Positions 16,927 to 25,874 of a stretch of 64,000 bases of DNA are shown in pieces. Positions within the stretch are counted from its first letter, which is position 1, and each line of letters starts with the position of its first letter. The notes beneath the pieces were generated by a model. That model saw nothing but the letters and a program-made list of their open reading frames with translations. It was not told the DNA's origin and did not search any database. This DNA comes from Rhodococcus sp. ARC_M5 (GTDB taxonomy: Bacteria; Actinomycetota; Actinomycetes; Mycobacteriales; Mycobacteriaceae). The position numbers and the translations under genes were made by a program. The DNA is taken from positions 1 to 64,000 of the forward strand of contig NZ_JALGQE010000003.1 in the NCBI RefSeq assembly GCF_022810405.1, written 5' to 3'.

Positions 16927-16944
16927 GGTATTGCATGCAATACC
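16927..16944. promoter_or_regulatory. 18-bp perfect palindrome, GntR/FCD operator
   Basis: GGTATTGCATGCAATACC is a perfect palindrome placed between the divergent HMG-lyase (start 16905) and GntR (start 17040) genes. ATTG-N4-CAAT cores are typical of FCD/VanR-type GntR operators. It probably controls both directions. Confidence 0.8.
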
Positions 16945-17039
16945 TCGATTTTGCCGGTTTCAATTTTCTGGAAGCGCTGACAACTCAGCGCCACAGCCCT
17001 AAGTTGTGAACAATCACCCATCATCGAATGGAGGCCTGC

Positions 17040-17699
17040 ATGGTCAGGGCCGTGGATCGCGTGTATTCCCACATCCGCGACGGCATCATCGCGGGAACCT
17101 ATGCGCCCGGCGCACGGCTGGGTGAGGTCGATATCGCCGAACTGGCCGAGACCAGTCGGACACCCGTCCGGGAGGCTCTGAGGCAACTCGAGATGGAAGG
17201 GCTCGTGGAGGTCGTTCCCCACCGGGGCGCACGTGTCTACACCTGGACGGCAGACGATCTCGAGGAGATCTACGACCTGCGCATGACGCTGGAAGCGATG
17301 GCCGCGGCTCGGGCGGCGCGCCGCATCGGCGACAAGGACATCGACAGGTTGAGCGAATTGTGCGACCTGATGGAGTCGGCCGCGGCCAACGGGCAGCAAC
17401 TCGACCTGATGGCGCAGCTGAACGACGAGTTCCACGCCATCGTGCGTACTGCCGCCGCCAGTACTCGCTTGCTGACGATGCTCGGCGCAGTCATCCAGTT
17501 CCCCCTCGTGATGCGTACCTTCCACCGCTATGCACCGGCCGACGTCGCTCGTAGTCACGCGCACCATCGCGATCTGGTGGCAGCACTGACCAGCGGTGAC
17601 GAAATCTGGGCCGATTCGGTGATGCGTGCTCACGTCCGTGCCGCGAAACACGTTCTGCTCCAATCCCTCACACCCGACGAAGTCAAGGAGTCCGAATGA
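17040..17699 (+). CDS. GntR-family regulator, FCD subfamily
   Basis: 219 residues. Winged helix at about 5-70 (YSHIRDGIIAGTYAPGARLG; TSRTPVREALRQLEMEGLVE), then an all-helical FCD ligand domain with metal-binding residues (DEFHAIVR, HAHHRDLV). GGAGG five bases before ATG 17040 fixes this start rather than ATG 17028. Its stop overlaps the CoA-transferase start (ATGA), so it heads the operon it presumably represses, with the palindrome at 16927-16944 as its site. The inducer is probably an acid or acyl-CoA of the pathway (inference). Confidence 0.9.
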   Translation: MVRAVDRVYSHIRDGIIAGTYAPGARLGEVDIAELAETSRTPVREALRQLEMEGLVEVVPHRGARVYTWTADDLEEIYDLRMTLEAMAAARAARRIGDKDIDRLSELCDLMESAAANGQQLDLMAQLNDEFHAIVRTAAASTRLLTMLGAVIQFPLVMRTFHRYAPADVARSHAHHRDLVAALTSGDEIWADSVMRAHVRAAKHVLLQSLTPDEVKESE

Positions 17700-18901
17700 G
17701 CGAAGCCACCCCGGGGCCGTTGTCAGACCTGCGAGTAGTCGAGATGGGTCAATTGTTGGCCGGGCCGTTCTGCGGACAGCTTCTCGCCGATTTCGGAGCC
17801 GAGGTGATCAAGCTGGAGCCGCCGGGCAAGGGAGACCCGATGCGGCAATGGGGCCGGGAAAAACCCCACGGCAAGTCGCTGTGGTGGCCGGTGGTGGCGC
17901 GAAACAAGAAGTCGGTGACGTGCAATCTTCGCACCGAAGAAGGACAAGCGCTGGCGCGCAACATCATCGGCAAGTCCGATATCGTCGTCGAGAATTTCCG
18001 CCCCGGCACCCTCGAGCGATGGGGGCTCGGGTACGAGGATCTGCGCACGCTGGACCCACGCCTGATCATGGCCAGGGTCACCGGATACGGCCAGGACGGG
18101 CCCTACTCTCCCCGAGCCGGGTTCGGTTCGATCGGTGAGGCAATGGGCGGAATCCGTTACGTGACCGGCAATCCCGATCTGCCACCGTCTCGGGCCGGAA
18201 TCTCGCTCGGTGACTCCCTGGCTGCGGTGTTCGCGACGATCGGCGTCCTCACTGCCGTTCACCATCGGGAGCGAACGGGGCGTGGGCAACTGGTGGATTC
18301 GGCGATCTACGAGGCCGTGCTCGCGATGATGGAATCACTGCTCCCCGAATACGAGATCGGTGGTTACCAGCGCGAGCGCACCGGGTCGGTGCTGCCGAAC
18401 ATTGCGCCGAGCAACGTCTATCCCACGAAGGGCGGGGAGATGATTCTGGTTGCCGCGAACCAGGATTCGGTATATGCCCGCCTGGTCACCGCTATGGGCC
18501 GGGCCGATCTCGTATCCGATCCTCGTTATGTCGACCACGCGTCACGTGGGGTCAACATGGAAGAACTCGACGCCATCATCGGAGCGTGGACCGCAGAGCT
18601 CGGAACCGACGAGGTCCTCGACATTCTTCACGCTGCAGGCGTCCCCGCCGGCCGCATCTACACCGCTCGCGACATGTTCGACGATCCGCATTTCGCGGCT
18701 CGTGAGGCCATCGTGCGGCTGGCCCACCCCGATTTCGGCGAGATCCCGATGGCGGGGGTCGTGCCCAAGCTCAGCGACAGTCCCGGTGCCGTCCGGCATG
18801 CAGGACCCGAACTCGGCGAACACAACTCGGACATCTACGGGTCGCTTCTCGGTCTCACCGAGGCCGAACGGGCTGCGCTCGTCGACCGCGGCATCATCTG
18901 A
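17696..18901 (+). CDS. class III (CaiB/BaiF) CoA-transferase
   Basis: 401 residues. Family signatures: LRVVEMGQLLAGPFCGQLLA at the N-terminus, catalytic Asp in VTGYGQDGPY, and GVPAGRIYTARDMFDDPHF near the C-terminus. These enzymes move CoA between organic acids, so this one should activate the pathway's carboxylic acid for the acyl-CoA dehydrogenase and lyase encoded nearby. The 4-base overlap with gntR and the 51-bp gap to hyuA place it in the same operon. The acid it accepts is unknown. Confidence 0.9.
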   Translation: MSEATPGPLSDLRVVEMGQLLAGPFCGQLLADFGAEVIKLEPPGKGDPMRQWGREKPHGKSLWWPVVARNKKSVTCNLRTEEGQALARNIIGKSDIVVENFRPGTLERWGLGYEDLRTLDPRLIMARVTGYGQDGPYSPRAGFGSIGEAMGGIRYVTGNPDLPPSRAGISLGDSLAAVFATIGVLTAVHHRERTGRGQLVDSAIYEAVLAMMESLLPEYEIGGYQRERTGSVLPNIAPSNVYPTKGGEMILVAANQDSVYARLVTAMGRADLVSDPRYVDHASRGVNMEELDAIIGAWTAELGTDEVLDILHAAGVPAGRIYTARDMFDDPHFAAREAIVRLAHPDFGEIPMAGVVPKLSDSPGAVRHAGPELGEHNSDIYGSLLGLTEAERAALVDRGII

Positions 18902-18952
18902 GCTCGGCCGCATCGCCCTCACTCATCGCACCGCACACCACGGGAGATCATC

Positions 18953-21049
18953 ATGCGCTATCGACTCGGCGTCGACGTCGGCGGAACATTCACCGATGTC
19001 CTACTTCTCGAAGAAACGACCGGCACCACCTTCAGAGCCAAGACTCCGTCGACACCCGCCGATCAGTCCGTCGGGGTGCTGAACGGCATCGACAAAGTAT
19101 GTTCGGAGGCCGGGATCGAACCGTCGGAGATCGATCAGGTCCTGCACGGAACCACGGTCGCGACCAACGCCATCCTTCAGGGCCGCGGTGCGCGCGTCGG
19201 ACTCGTGACCACGGACGGGTTCCGGCAGGTCCTACAGATCGCCAGATCGTACGTTCCGGGCGGTCTGGCGGGGTGGATCATCTGGCCAAAGCCCGAACCG
19301 CTTGCAGCGCTGGAGAACACCGTCGAGGTCGTGGGTCGACTGTCGGCGGACGGCAGCGAGGTGACGGCGCTCGACGAGAACCAGGCGCGGACTCAATTGC
19401 GTCGACTGGCCGGTGCCGGCATCGAAGCTCTCACGATCTCACTCATCAACTCGTATGCGAACGACACCCACGAGAAGCAGATTGCCGAGTGGGCTGCCGA
19501 CGAGCTACCGGGCATTCCTATCTCCATCTCCAGCCAGGTACTGCCCGAGATGCGCGAATACGAGCGAACTCTGACCACGGTCGCCAACAGCTACGTGCAA
19601 CCGGAGGTATCGCGATACGTCCGTAACCTGGACAACTCGTTGCAGGACAGGGGGATCAAGGCTCCACTGTCCATCCTCCGGAGTGACGGGGGACTGGTGC
19701 AGTCGGCAAAGGCATCGGAGGCACCGGTGTCGTTGCTGTTGTCCGGCCCGGCCGGTGGTGTCACCGGTGCCGTCTGGTTTGCCGAACAAGCCGGATTCTC
19801 CGACTTCCTCACCTTCGACATGGGCGGGACGTCGACCGACGTCGCCCTCGTACTCGGTGGTCAACCACGTATCGGCCGTGAGACCAAGGTCGGCGACCTT
19901 GCCGTCCGCGCCACGAGCGTGGACGTGCGCACGGTCGGAGCCGGTGGCGGCTCCATCGCGCACGTGCCCGAGTTGACGCGCGCACTGCGGGTCGGGCCGC
20001 AATCGGCCGGTGCCGACCCCGGACCGGCCGCGTACGGGAAGGGCGGAACCGACCCGACGGTGACCGACGCGAACGTCGTACTCGGTTATCTCCCTGCCTC
20101 GTTGGCGGGTGGGGAGGTCGATCTCGACGCCGAGGCGAGCCGTACCGCCGTGGCGACGATCGCCGACGCCATCGGCCTGGGAAGTCCAGAGGAAGCCGCA
20201 TCAGGGATCGTCGACATCGTCAACGAGAACATGTTCGGCGCCCTGCGGTTGGTCAGCGTGCAACAGGGCTACGACCCTCGCGATTTCGCGCTCGTCTCGT
20301 TCGGCGGTGCCGGGCCCCTGCATGCCAACGCTCTGGGTCGACTCACCGGTTCGTGGCCGGTGATCGTGCCACCGTCGCCCGGGGTTCTCTGCGCGTACGG
20401 CGACGCCACGACGTGTCTTCGGGACGAGGCCGCGCGCACCATGGTTCGCGCCTTCTCCGACATCGACGACGGCGAGTTGCGTAGCGCCCTTGCCGAATTG
20501 GCCGAGTCGGCGTCGGAAAGGCTCTCTGCCGAGGGGGTGCAGGCAGACCAGCAGACCGCCAAATATCAAGTGGACCTGCGCTATCAGGGCCAGGGCTTCG
20601 AGATTCCCGTCGATATCGACGCGGCCGCCCTCGATTCGGGTGAGCTGTTGTCCACCCTCGGCTCTGCTTTCGATGCCGAACACCAGCGACTGTTCTCGTT
20701 CCTGCTGAAGAACGAACGGGAGGTCATCAATCTTCGGGTCACGGTCAGTGGTCCACGTCCCGAGGTGGCGTTCCAGCCGTTGGCGGAGGGCACCGACGAT
20801 CCGTCCGCGGCGCTGATCACCACGAACGACGTGTGGATGGACGGGCAGCACACGAAGGCCGGCATCTACGACCGCTCGAAACTGTTGGCCGGCAACGTCG
20901 TCACGGGCCCCGCGGTGATCACCGAGATGGACTCCACCACGCTGGTGCTGTCCGGTCACGCAGCGACGGTCCACCGGAGTGCTTGCCTTCTCATCGCGCC
21001 TGTCGACACCGACGATACCCACCGCACCACGCGACTCCAGGAGAACTGA
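18953..21049 (+). CDS. hyuA: hydantoinase/oxoprolinase subunit A
   Basis: 698 residues, full length. The acetate/sugar-kinase-like ATPase fold is shown by RLGVDVGGTFTDVLLLEE at the N-terminus (hydantoinase A N-region) and FDMGGTSTDVALVLGG plus TVGAGGGSIA in the centre. The family couples ATP hydrolysis to opening of lactams/hydantoins (N-methylhydantoinase, 5-oxoprolinase, caprolactamase) or to carboxylation (acetophenone carboxylase). A GGGAGA site precedes the ATG. The stop overlaps hyuB by one base (TGATG), as expected for a two-subunit enzyme. Confidence 0.9.
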   Translation: MRYRLGVDVGGTFTDVLLLEETTGTTFRAKTPSTPADQSVGVLNGIDKVCSEAGIEPSEIDQVLHGTTVATNAILQGRGARVGLVTTDGFRQVLQIARSYVPGGLAGWIIWPKPEPLAALENTVEVVGRLSADGSEVTALDENQARTQLRRLAGAGIEALTISLINSYANDTHEKQIAEWAADELPGIPISISSQVLPEMREYERTLTTVANSYVQPEVSRYVRNLDNSLQDRGIKAPLSILRSDGGLVQSAKASEAPVSLLLSGPAGGVTGAVWFAEQAGFSDFLTFDMGGTSTDVALVLGGQPRIGRETKVGDLAVRATSVDVRTVGAGGGSIAHVPELTRALRVGPQSAGADPGPAAYGKGGTDPTVTDANVVLGYLPASLAGGEVDLDAEASRTAVATIADAIGLGSPEEAASGIVDIVNENMFGALRLVSVQQGYDPRDFALVSFGGAGPLHANALGRLTGSWPVIVPPSPGVLCAYGDATTCLRDEAARTMVRAFSDIDDGELRSALAELAESASERLSAEGVQADQQTAKYQVDLRYQGQGFEIPVDIDAAALDSGELLSTLGSAFDAEHQRLFSFLLKNEREVINLRVTVSGPRPEVAFQPLAEGTDDPSAALITTNDVWMDGQHTKAGIYDRSKLLAGNVVTGPAVITEMDSTTLVLSGHAATVHRSACLLIAPVDTDDTHRTTRLQEN

Positions 21050-22938
21050 TGGCCACCATCATCGAGACCTCGAAGACTCCGTTCACCACCGTTCCGGTCG
21101 ACCCGATCACGCTCGACATCATCGAGAACGCCCTGCGAAACGCACGGGCGGAGATGGATGAGGTGCTGTTCAGAACGGCGTTGTCACCGGGTATTCGTGA
21201 ACAGCACGACGAATTTCCGCTCATCGCGGATCCGAGCGGCAAGATGGTGGTCGGGCAGTTCGGTCTGTCCGTCCCCGATTTCCTCGACAACTTCTCTGGC
21301 ACCGTCGGCGAGGGCGACATCCTGCTCACCTCCGATCCGTACGCCTGTGGTGCCGCGATCAGCCACGCCAACGACTGGCTCATCGTCCTCCCGATCTTCC
21401 ACAGTGGACGCGTCGTCGGCTGGTCGTCGATGTTCGGGCACATGGCCGACGTCGGGGGTAAGACGCCGTCGTCCATGCCGACCGACGCGCACACCATCTT
21501 CGAGGAGGGCGTCATCATTCCGCCCTTCAAGCTCTACAGCGCAGGCGAATTGAACGAGACCGCCCTGGACATCATTCTCAACCAGGTGCGCAAACCGGAC
21601 TGGAATCGGGCAGACCTCAACGGACTCGTCGCGGCGTGCACCACCGCATCGCGTCGCATCGTGGAGCTCTGCGACCGGTTCGGTGTGGACGTGTACCTGT
21701 CGGCGCTCGACGCGTTGCTCGACCGGAACTATCAGGCCATGAAGGTGCTGCTCGCGATGCTGTTCGTCGACGGCGAGACCATCGAGTTCAGCGACTTCAT
21801 CTGCGATGACGGATGTGGCTACGGCCCTTACGAACTGACGATCGAGCTGACTCGACACGGCGAGAAGATCCACCTCGACTTCAGCAAGGCCGCGCCCCAG
21901 GCCGTCGGGCCGATCAACTACTTCATCAACGAGAACCTCGTGCGCATGTTCTTCGGTATCTACGTCATCACCGTGGCCGATCCGCAAATTCTCTGGAACG
22001 ACGGCTTCTATCCGTTGATCGACGTGACCATTCCCGAGGACTCGTTCTGGAAGCCGCGCTATCCGGCCGCACTCAACGGCCGCAATCACGGAATCGGCCG
22101 CGTCTTCGACCTTTTCGGTGGGCTGCTGGGCAAGAACAATCCCGAAATTCTCAACGCCGCGGGTTTCTCGTCCTCGCCGCACTTCATGTACTCCGGTCAC
22201 TACGACGGGGGTGCGCGAGACGGGGAATGGTTCCAGCTGTACTCCATCGGATTCGGCGGCATCCCCGGTCGTCCGATGGGAGACGGACCCGACGGGCACT
22301 CGCTGTGGCCGTCGTTCGTCAACATCCCCTGCGAGTACCTCGAGTCCTACTACCCGCTGCGCATCGAGCGGTGGGAGACCGTCACCGATACAGGTGGTGC
22401 CGGACTGCACCGCGGCGGCAACGGCGTCGACGTGGCCTACTACTTCGAGGAACCGGGCACCATTGCCATCCACGACGACCGGTGGCTCACATATCCGTGG
22501 GGAGTCAACGGCGGCAAACCCGGTGCGAGAGGGAAGAAGTGGATCGTTCGGGCATCGGGTGAGGTCGAGGTACTGGCCAGCAAGATCCACGAGGTGCCGG
22601 TGGGACGAGGCGATGTACTGCACTTCGTCACGTGGGGCGGCGGCGGTTGGGGTGACCCGCTGACCCGAGATCCCGAACTGGTCGGTCTCGAAGTTCGGCG
22701 GGGTCTGGTCAGTACCGAGGGTGCTCGGATCGGGTACGGGATCGTCTGCGATGACGGCGGTGTCGTCGATTCGTCCGCCTCCGCGACTGTTCGCAGCGAG
22801 ATGTCGGCCGCGCGCGGGGAGATCGAGGTGTTCGACAAGGGACCGTCGATCGACGTGATTCTCGAGCGGTGCGAGGCCGAAACCGGCCTTCCCGCGCCCC
22901 GTCCGCCGGTGAACGTCAGAAAGGCCGTGCGAGCGTGA
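21049..22938 (+). CDS. hyuB: hydantoinase/oxoprolinase subunit B
   Basis: 629 residues. The hydantoinase B signature runs DIIENALRNARAEMDEVLFR, then SPGIREQHDEFPLI and the GGAGLHRGGNGVDVAYYF region near residue 450. It partners HyuA to form the ATP-dependent amidohydrolase or carboxylase. It is slightly longer than the usual ~580, with the extra length in the C-terminal 80 residues (GEIEVFDKGPSIDVILERCE). The start at 21049 shares a base with the hyuA stop; the upstream open frame is shadow. GTGA overlap joins it to the amidase gene. Confidence 0.9.
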   Translation: MATIIETSKTPFTTVPVDPITLDIIENALRNARAEMDEVLFRTALSPGIREQHDEFPLIADPSGKMVVGQFGLSVPDFLDNFSGTVGEGDILLTSDPYACGAAISHANDWLIVLPIFHSGRVVGWSSMFGHMADVGGKTPSSMPTDAHTIFEEGVIIPPFKLYSAGELNETALDIILNQVRKPDWNRADLNGLVAACTTASRRIVELCDRFGVDVYLSALDALLDRNYQAMKVLLAMLFVDGETIEFSDFICDDGCGYGPYELTIELTRHGEKIHLDFSKAAPQAVGPINYFINENLVRMFFGIYVITVADPQILWNDGFYPLIDVTIPEDSFWKPRYPAALNGRNHGIGRVFDLFGGLLGKNNPEILNAAGFSSSPHFMYSGHYDGGARDGEWFQLYSIGFGGIPGRPMGDGPDGHSLWPSFVNIPCEYLESYYPLRIERWETVTDTGGAGLHRGGNGVDVAYYFEEPGTIAIHDDRWLTYPWGVNGGKPGARGKKWIVRASGEVEVLASKIHEVPVGRGDVLHFVTWGGGGWGDPLTRDPELVGLEVRRGLVSTEGARIGYGIVCDDGGVVDSSASATVRSEMSAARGEIEVFDKGPSIDVILERCEAETGLPAPRPPVNVRKAVRA

Positions 22939-23582
22939 GTGACACCCTCGGGTCGTACCGGGAATCGGGATTCGCGGGTGAGCTGGGCCCGGGCCGTAGC
23001 CCCGCGGTTCTGGTGGTCGACATCGTCGCGGCCTACCTGGTGGACGGCTCGCCCCTGCGTGCTCCGGTGGATGCGGCGGTAGCAGCTGCGGCACAACTGG
23101 TTTCGACCGCCAGGTCCGCCGGTGTTCCGGTCGTGTTCACCCGGGTCAGCTATCAGCCCGGTGGACGTGACGGCGGCCTGTTCATGTCCAAGATCCCGGC
23201 GTTGAAGATCTTCGAGGAAGGCTCGGAGCTCGGCGATTTTCCGGCGGAACCCCGTCCGCTCGCGGGCGAAACCGTGGTGACCAAGCAGTACGCGAGTGCA
23301 TTCTTCGGCACCTCACTTGCTGCCACACTCACAGCGAGCGGTATCGACACGCTGTACATCTGTGGGCTGACCACCAGCGGCTGCATCCGTGCGAGTGCCA
23401 CCGACGCACTGCAGCACGGCTTCCGGCCACTCGTGGTCGCCGATGCGTGCGGCGACCGCGAACCCGGAATGCACGAGTCGAACTTGCTGGATCTGCAGGC
23501 CAAATATGCGGACGTCCTCGACCTGGAGCGGGCCCTCGATGATTTCGGCGCATCGTCTGGTCGACGGGCGAGTCAGCGATGA
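22935..23582 (+). CDS. isochorismatase-family amidase (N-carbamoylsarcosine amidohydrolase-like)
   Basis: 215 residues from GTG 22935, overlapping the hyuB stop by four bases. The cysteine hydrolase triad is clear: Asp29 in VLVVDIVAAYLV, Lys117 in VVTKQYASAFFGT and Cys150 in TSGCIRASATDAL with the preceding cis-peptide. The Lys-Cys spacing of 33 equals that of N-carbamoylsarcosine amidase. Behind a HyuAB pair this suggests ring opening of a hydantoin or lactam to an N-carbamoyl or amide acid, then release of ammonia or carbamate. The exact substrate is inferred. Confidence 0.85.
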   Translation: MSDTLGSYRESGFAGELGPGRSPAVLVVDIVAAYLVDGSPLRAPVDAAVAAAAQLVSTARSAGVPVVFTRVSYQPGGRDGGLFMSKIPALKIFEEGSELGDFPAEPRPLAGETVVTKQYASAFFGTSLAATLTASGIDTLYICGLTTSGCIRASATDALQHGFRPLVVADACGDREPGMHESNLLDLQAKYADVLDLERALDDFGASSGRRASQR

Positions 23583-23689
23583 AAGTCGATCAGCTCGTCG
23601 GACTCGTCGACCGCCGTCGATCCGCTCGTTGGCAGGAAAGGCCAGTCGGTCAGTAGACGAAGTGCATCGCCTTAGCTGATAGTTGTCCC

Positions 23690-24868
23690 ATGGACACGCT
23701 GAACCCCGATGTACCCGACGACGTCTTCGCGGACGTGCTGAAGCAGATCTCGCAATTCGTTCGGTCACGGGTGGTTCCGCGTGAACTCGAGATCATGAAC
23801 ACCGATTCGATCCCCGAGGATCTGCGGACGCAGGCTGCGGAGATGGGGCTGTTCGGCTACGCGCTTCCGCAGGAGTGGGGCGGTCTGGGCCTGAACCTGA
23901 TCCAGGACGTCGAGTTCGCGATGGAGCTCGGCTACACCTCGCTGGCGTTGCGATCGATGTTCGGCACCAACAACGGGATCGCCGGGCAGGTGCTGGTCGG
24001 ATTCGGAACCGAGGAGCAGAAGGCGACGTGGCTGCCAGGCATGGCAGCCGGCGATATCGTCGCCTCCTTCGCGCTGACCGAGGACGGGGCCGGATCCAAT
24101 CCGGCGGGCTTGAAGACCACTGCGAAGGTCGAGGGCACCGGGTGGATCATCAACGGCAGCAAGCGATACATCACCAATGCGCCGATCGCGAACATGTTCG
24201 TCGTCTTCGCCAAGCTGGATCCGAAACCGGAGAGCGGCAACGGTATCGCGGTGTTCCTGGTTCCCGCTGACACGGCGGGAATCGAGGTCGGTGCCAAGGA
24301 CGCGAAGATGGGGCAGCAGGGCTCCGGCACAGCCGATGTGAACTTCACCGACGTGCGTGTCGAGGCCGACGCGTTGGTGGGCGGTACCGGCGATATCGGG
24401 TACAAGGCGGCGATGACGTCACTGGCACGCGGGCGAGTACACATCGCCGCGCTTGCCGTCGGCCAGGCGCAGCGCGCATTGGACGAATCGGTGTCGTACG
24501 CAGCAGCGTCGACTCAAGGCGGCGAGCCGATCGGAAACTTCCAGCTGGTGCAGGCCATGATCGCCGATCAGCAGGTCGGTGTGATGGCGGGCCGGGCGAT
24601 GGTTCGTGAGGCGGCTCGGGCATGGGTGCAGAACACCGATCGGCGCATCGCTCCGTCTGCCGTGAAGCTGTTCTGCACCGAGATGGTCGGAAAAGTCGCC
24701 GATCTGGCCGTCCAGATCCACGGCGGTGCGGGATACATGCGGGAGGTGCCGGTCGAACGCATCTACCGTGATGTGCGGCTGCTCCGGCTGTACGAGGGCA
24801 CCAGCGAGATCCAGCGATTGATTGTGGGTGGCGGCCTCGTACGGGCCGAACAGAAGCGCACCTCGTGA
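23690..24868 (+). CDS. acyl-CoA dehydrogenase
   Basis: 392 residues, typical FAD-dependent tetramer subunit. N-terminal helical domain, beta domain with FALTEDGAGSNPAG, and C-terminal helical domain with QIHGGAGYMREVPVERIYRD. The catalytic base Glu369 sits in LYEGTSEIQ, the position used by short/medium-chain and glutaryl-type enzymes. It introduces the alpha-beta double bond after CoA activation, presumably in the same pathway as the CoA-transferase. A 107-bp gap from the amidase may contain its own promoter. Its stop overlaps the VOC frame (GTGA). Confidence 0.9.
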   Translation: MDTLNPDVPDDVFADVLKQISQFVRSRVVPRELEIMNTDSIPEDLRTQAAEMGLFGYALPQEWGGLGLNLIQDVEFAMELGYTSLALRSMFGTNNGIAGQVLVGFGTEEQKATWLPGMAAGDIVASFALTEDGAGSNPAGLKTTAKVEGTGWIINGSKRYITNAPIANMFVVFAKLDPKPESGNGIAVFLVPADTAGIEVGAKDAKMGQQGSGTADVNFTDVRVEADALVGGTGDIGYKAAMTSLARGRVHIAALAVGQAQRALDESVSYAAASTQGGEPIGNFQLVQAMIADQQVGVMAGRAMVREAARAWVQNTDRRIAPSAVKLFCTEMVGKVADLAVQIHGGAGYMREVPVERIYRDVRLLRLYEGTSEIQRLIVGGGLVRAEQKRTS

Positions 24869-25342
24869 ACGCACCGGGTGAAGACTTCCAGGGCCGGTCC
24901 TTTCGACTCCGTCGCTCCGACCACGTCGGATTCTCCGTCGGTTCCCTCGATGACGCCCTCAGGTTCTGGATCGACGGTCTCGGAGCGTCCCTCGAACGCA
25001 CGGGTGATGAGTGGAGAGTTTCTCGGAGAGGTCACCGGAGCACACGGGGCCGCAGTCCGGATGGCGGTGGTCTCCGTTGCGGATCAGACGGTCGAGCTGC
25101 TGGAATACCGCAACGTGCAGGGAGAACGAGGGTCGTCTCGACCCTACGATCCGGGTTTCGCCCATCTCGCTTTCGAGGTCGACAACATCGATGGGGTCAT
25201 CACGCGTATCGCGGAGTTCGGATGGACGGCGCAGGGAACTCCACAACCGATTGCCGGCGGCACCAAGGTGGGCACCCGAGTCATGTACGCAGTGGGCCCG
25301 GACGGTGAGACCATCGAATTCATGGAGCCGCCGCAGGGATGA
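24865..25342 (+). pseudogene. VOC/glyoxalase-family gene with a frameshift
   Basis: The N-terminal part (SDHVGFSVGSLDDALRFWID, frame from GTG 24865) and the C-terminal part (MSGEFLGEVTGAHGAAVRM through DPGFAHLAFEVDNIDGVI to stop 25342) together make one vicinal-oxygen-chelate protein of about 155 residues. They lie in different frames. The switch is near 25005-25012 and needs one base removed or two added. Metal ligands His (SDHVGF), His (FAHLAF) and Glu (ETIEFME) are intact. It is either a recent pseudogene or an assembly error. Family roles include methylmalonyl-CoA epimerase and glyoxalase. Confidence 0.75.
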
Positions 25343-25455
25343 GGTACCAGGGATGGTTGGGCCGAACCCCGCCGAATGGGCAGTATTCCCCTGATCGTCG
25401 GTAGCACGCAGACGTTGGTGCCTAACGTGGACGGTGACGACGAAAGGACCAGCGC

Positions 25456-25854
25456 ATGCCGCAATTCCCCGGTCTCTCCCACGTGGCCGTGACCGTATCC
25501 GATCTTGCCGCCAGCACCGAGTGGTACGCACGACTGTTCGACGCGCCGCCCGTTCTCGACGAGGACGAAGAATCCGGCAACTATCACCACACCGTGTTTG
25601 CGCTCGACGGCGGCATGCTCTTCGGATTGCACACCCACGGCGAGGCTCAGGTCTCAGGTGCCTTCGACGAGAAGAGACCGGGTGTGGACCACATCGCGTT
25701 CGGTTGCACACAGGACGATCTGGCGTCATGGGTGTCGACGCTCGACCGACTCGGCATCGTTCACAGCGGAATCAAGCACGCGCACTACGGGTCTGGAATC
25801 TCGTTCCGTGATCCCGACGACATCGCCCTCGAATTCTTCGCTGCGCCTGCCTGA
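25456..25854 (+). CDS. VOC-family (glyoxalase/dioxygenase superfamily) protein
   Basis: 132 residues with two paired beta-alpha-beta-beta-beta modules. Metal ligands are likely His in LSHVAVTVSD, His in VDHIAFGC and Glu near the end in IALEFFAAPA. GACGAAAGGACC precedes the ATG. It could be a lyase, epimerase or resistance-type binder; nothing in the sequence picks one. It is about 110 bp after the broken VOC gene and may be an intact functional partner. It converges on selO with a 20-bp gap. Confidence 0.8.
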   Translation: MPQFPGLSHVAVTVSDLAASTEWYARLFDAPPVLDEDEESGNYHHTVFALDGGMLFGLHTHGEAQVSGAFDEKRPGVDHIAFGCTQDDLASWVSTLDRLGIVHSGIKHAHYGSGISFRDPDDIALEFFAAPA

Positions 25855-25874
25855 TCGCGCTGCCCTTCACATCG

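Noticed and set aside
21184-23094. 636-codon minus-strand open frame opposite hyuB
   Set aside because: It is the antisense shadow of a clear HyuB; it lacks any family motif and ribosome site.
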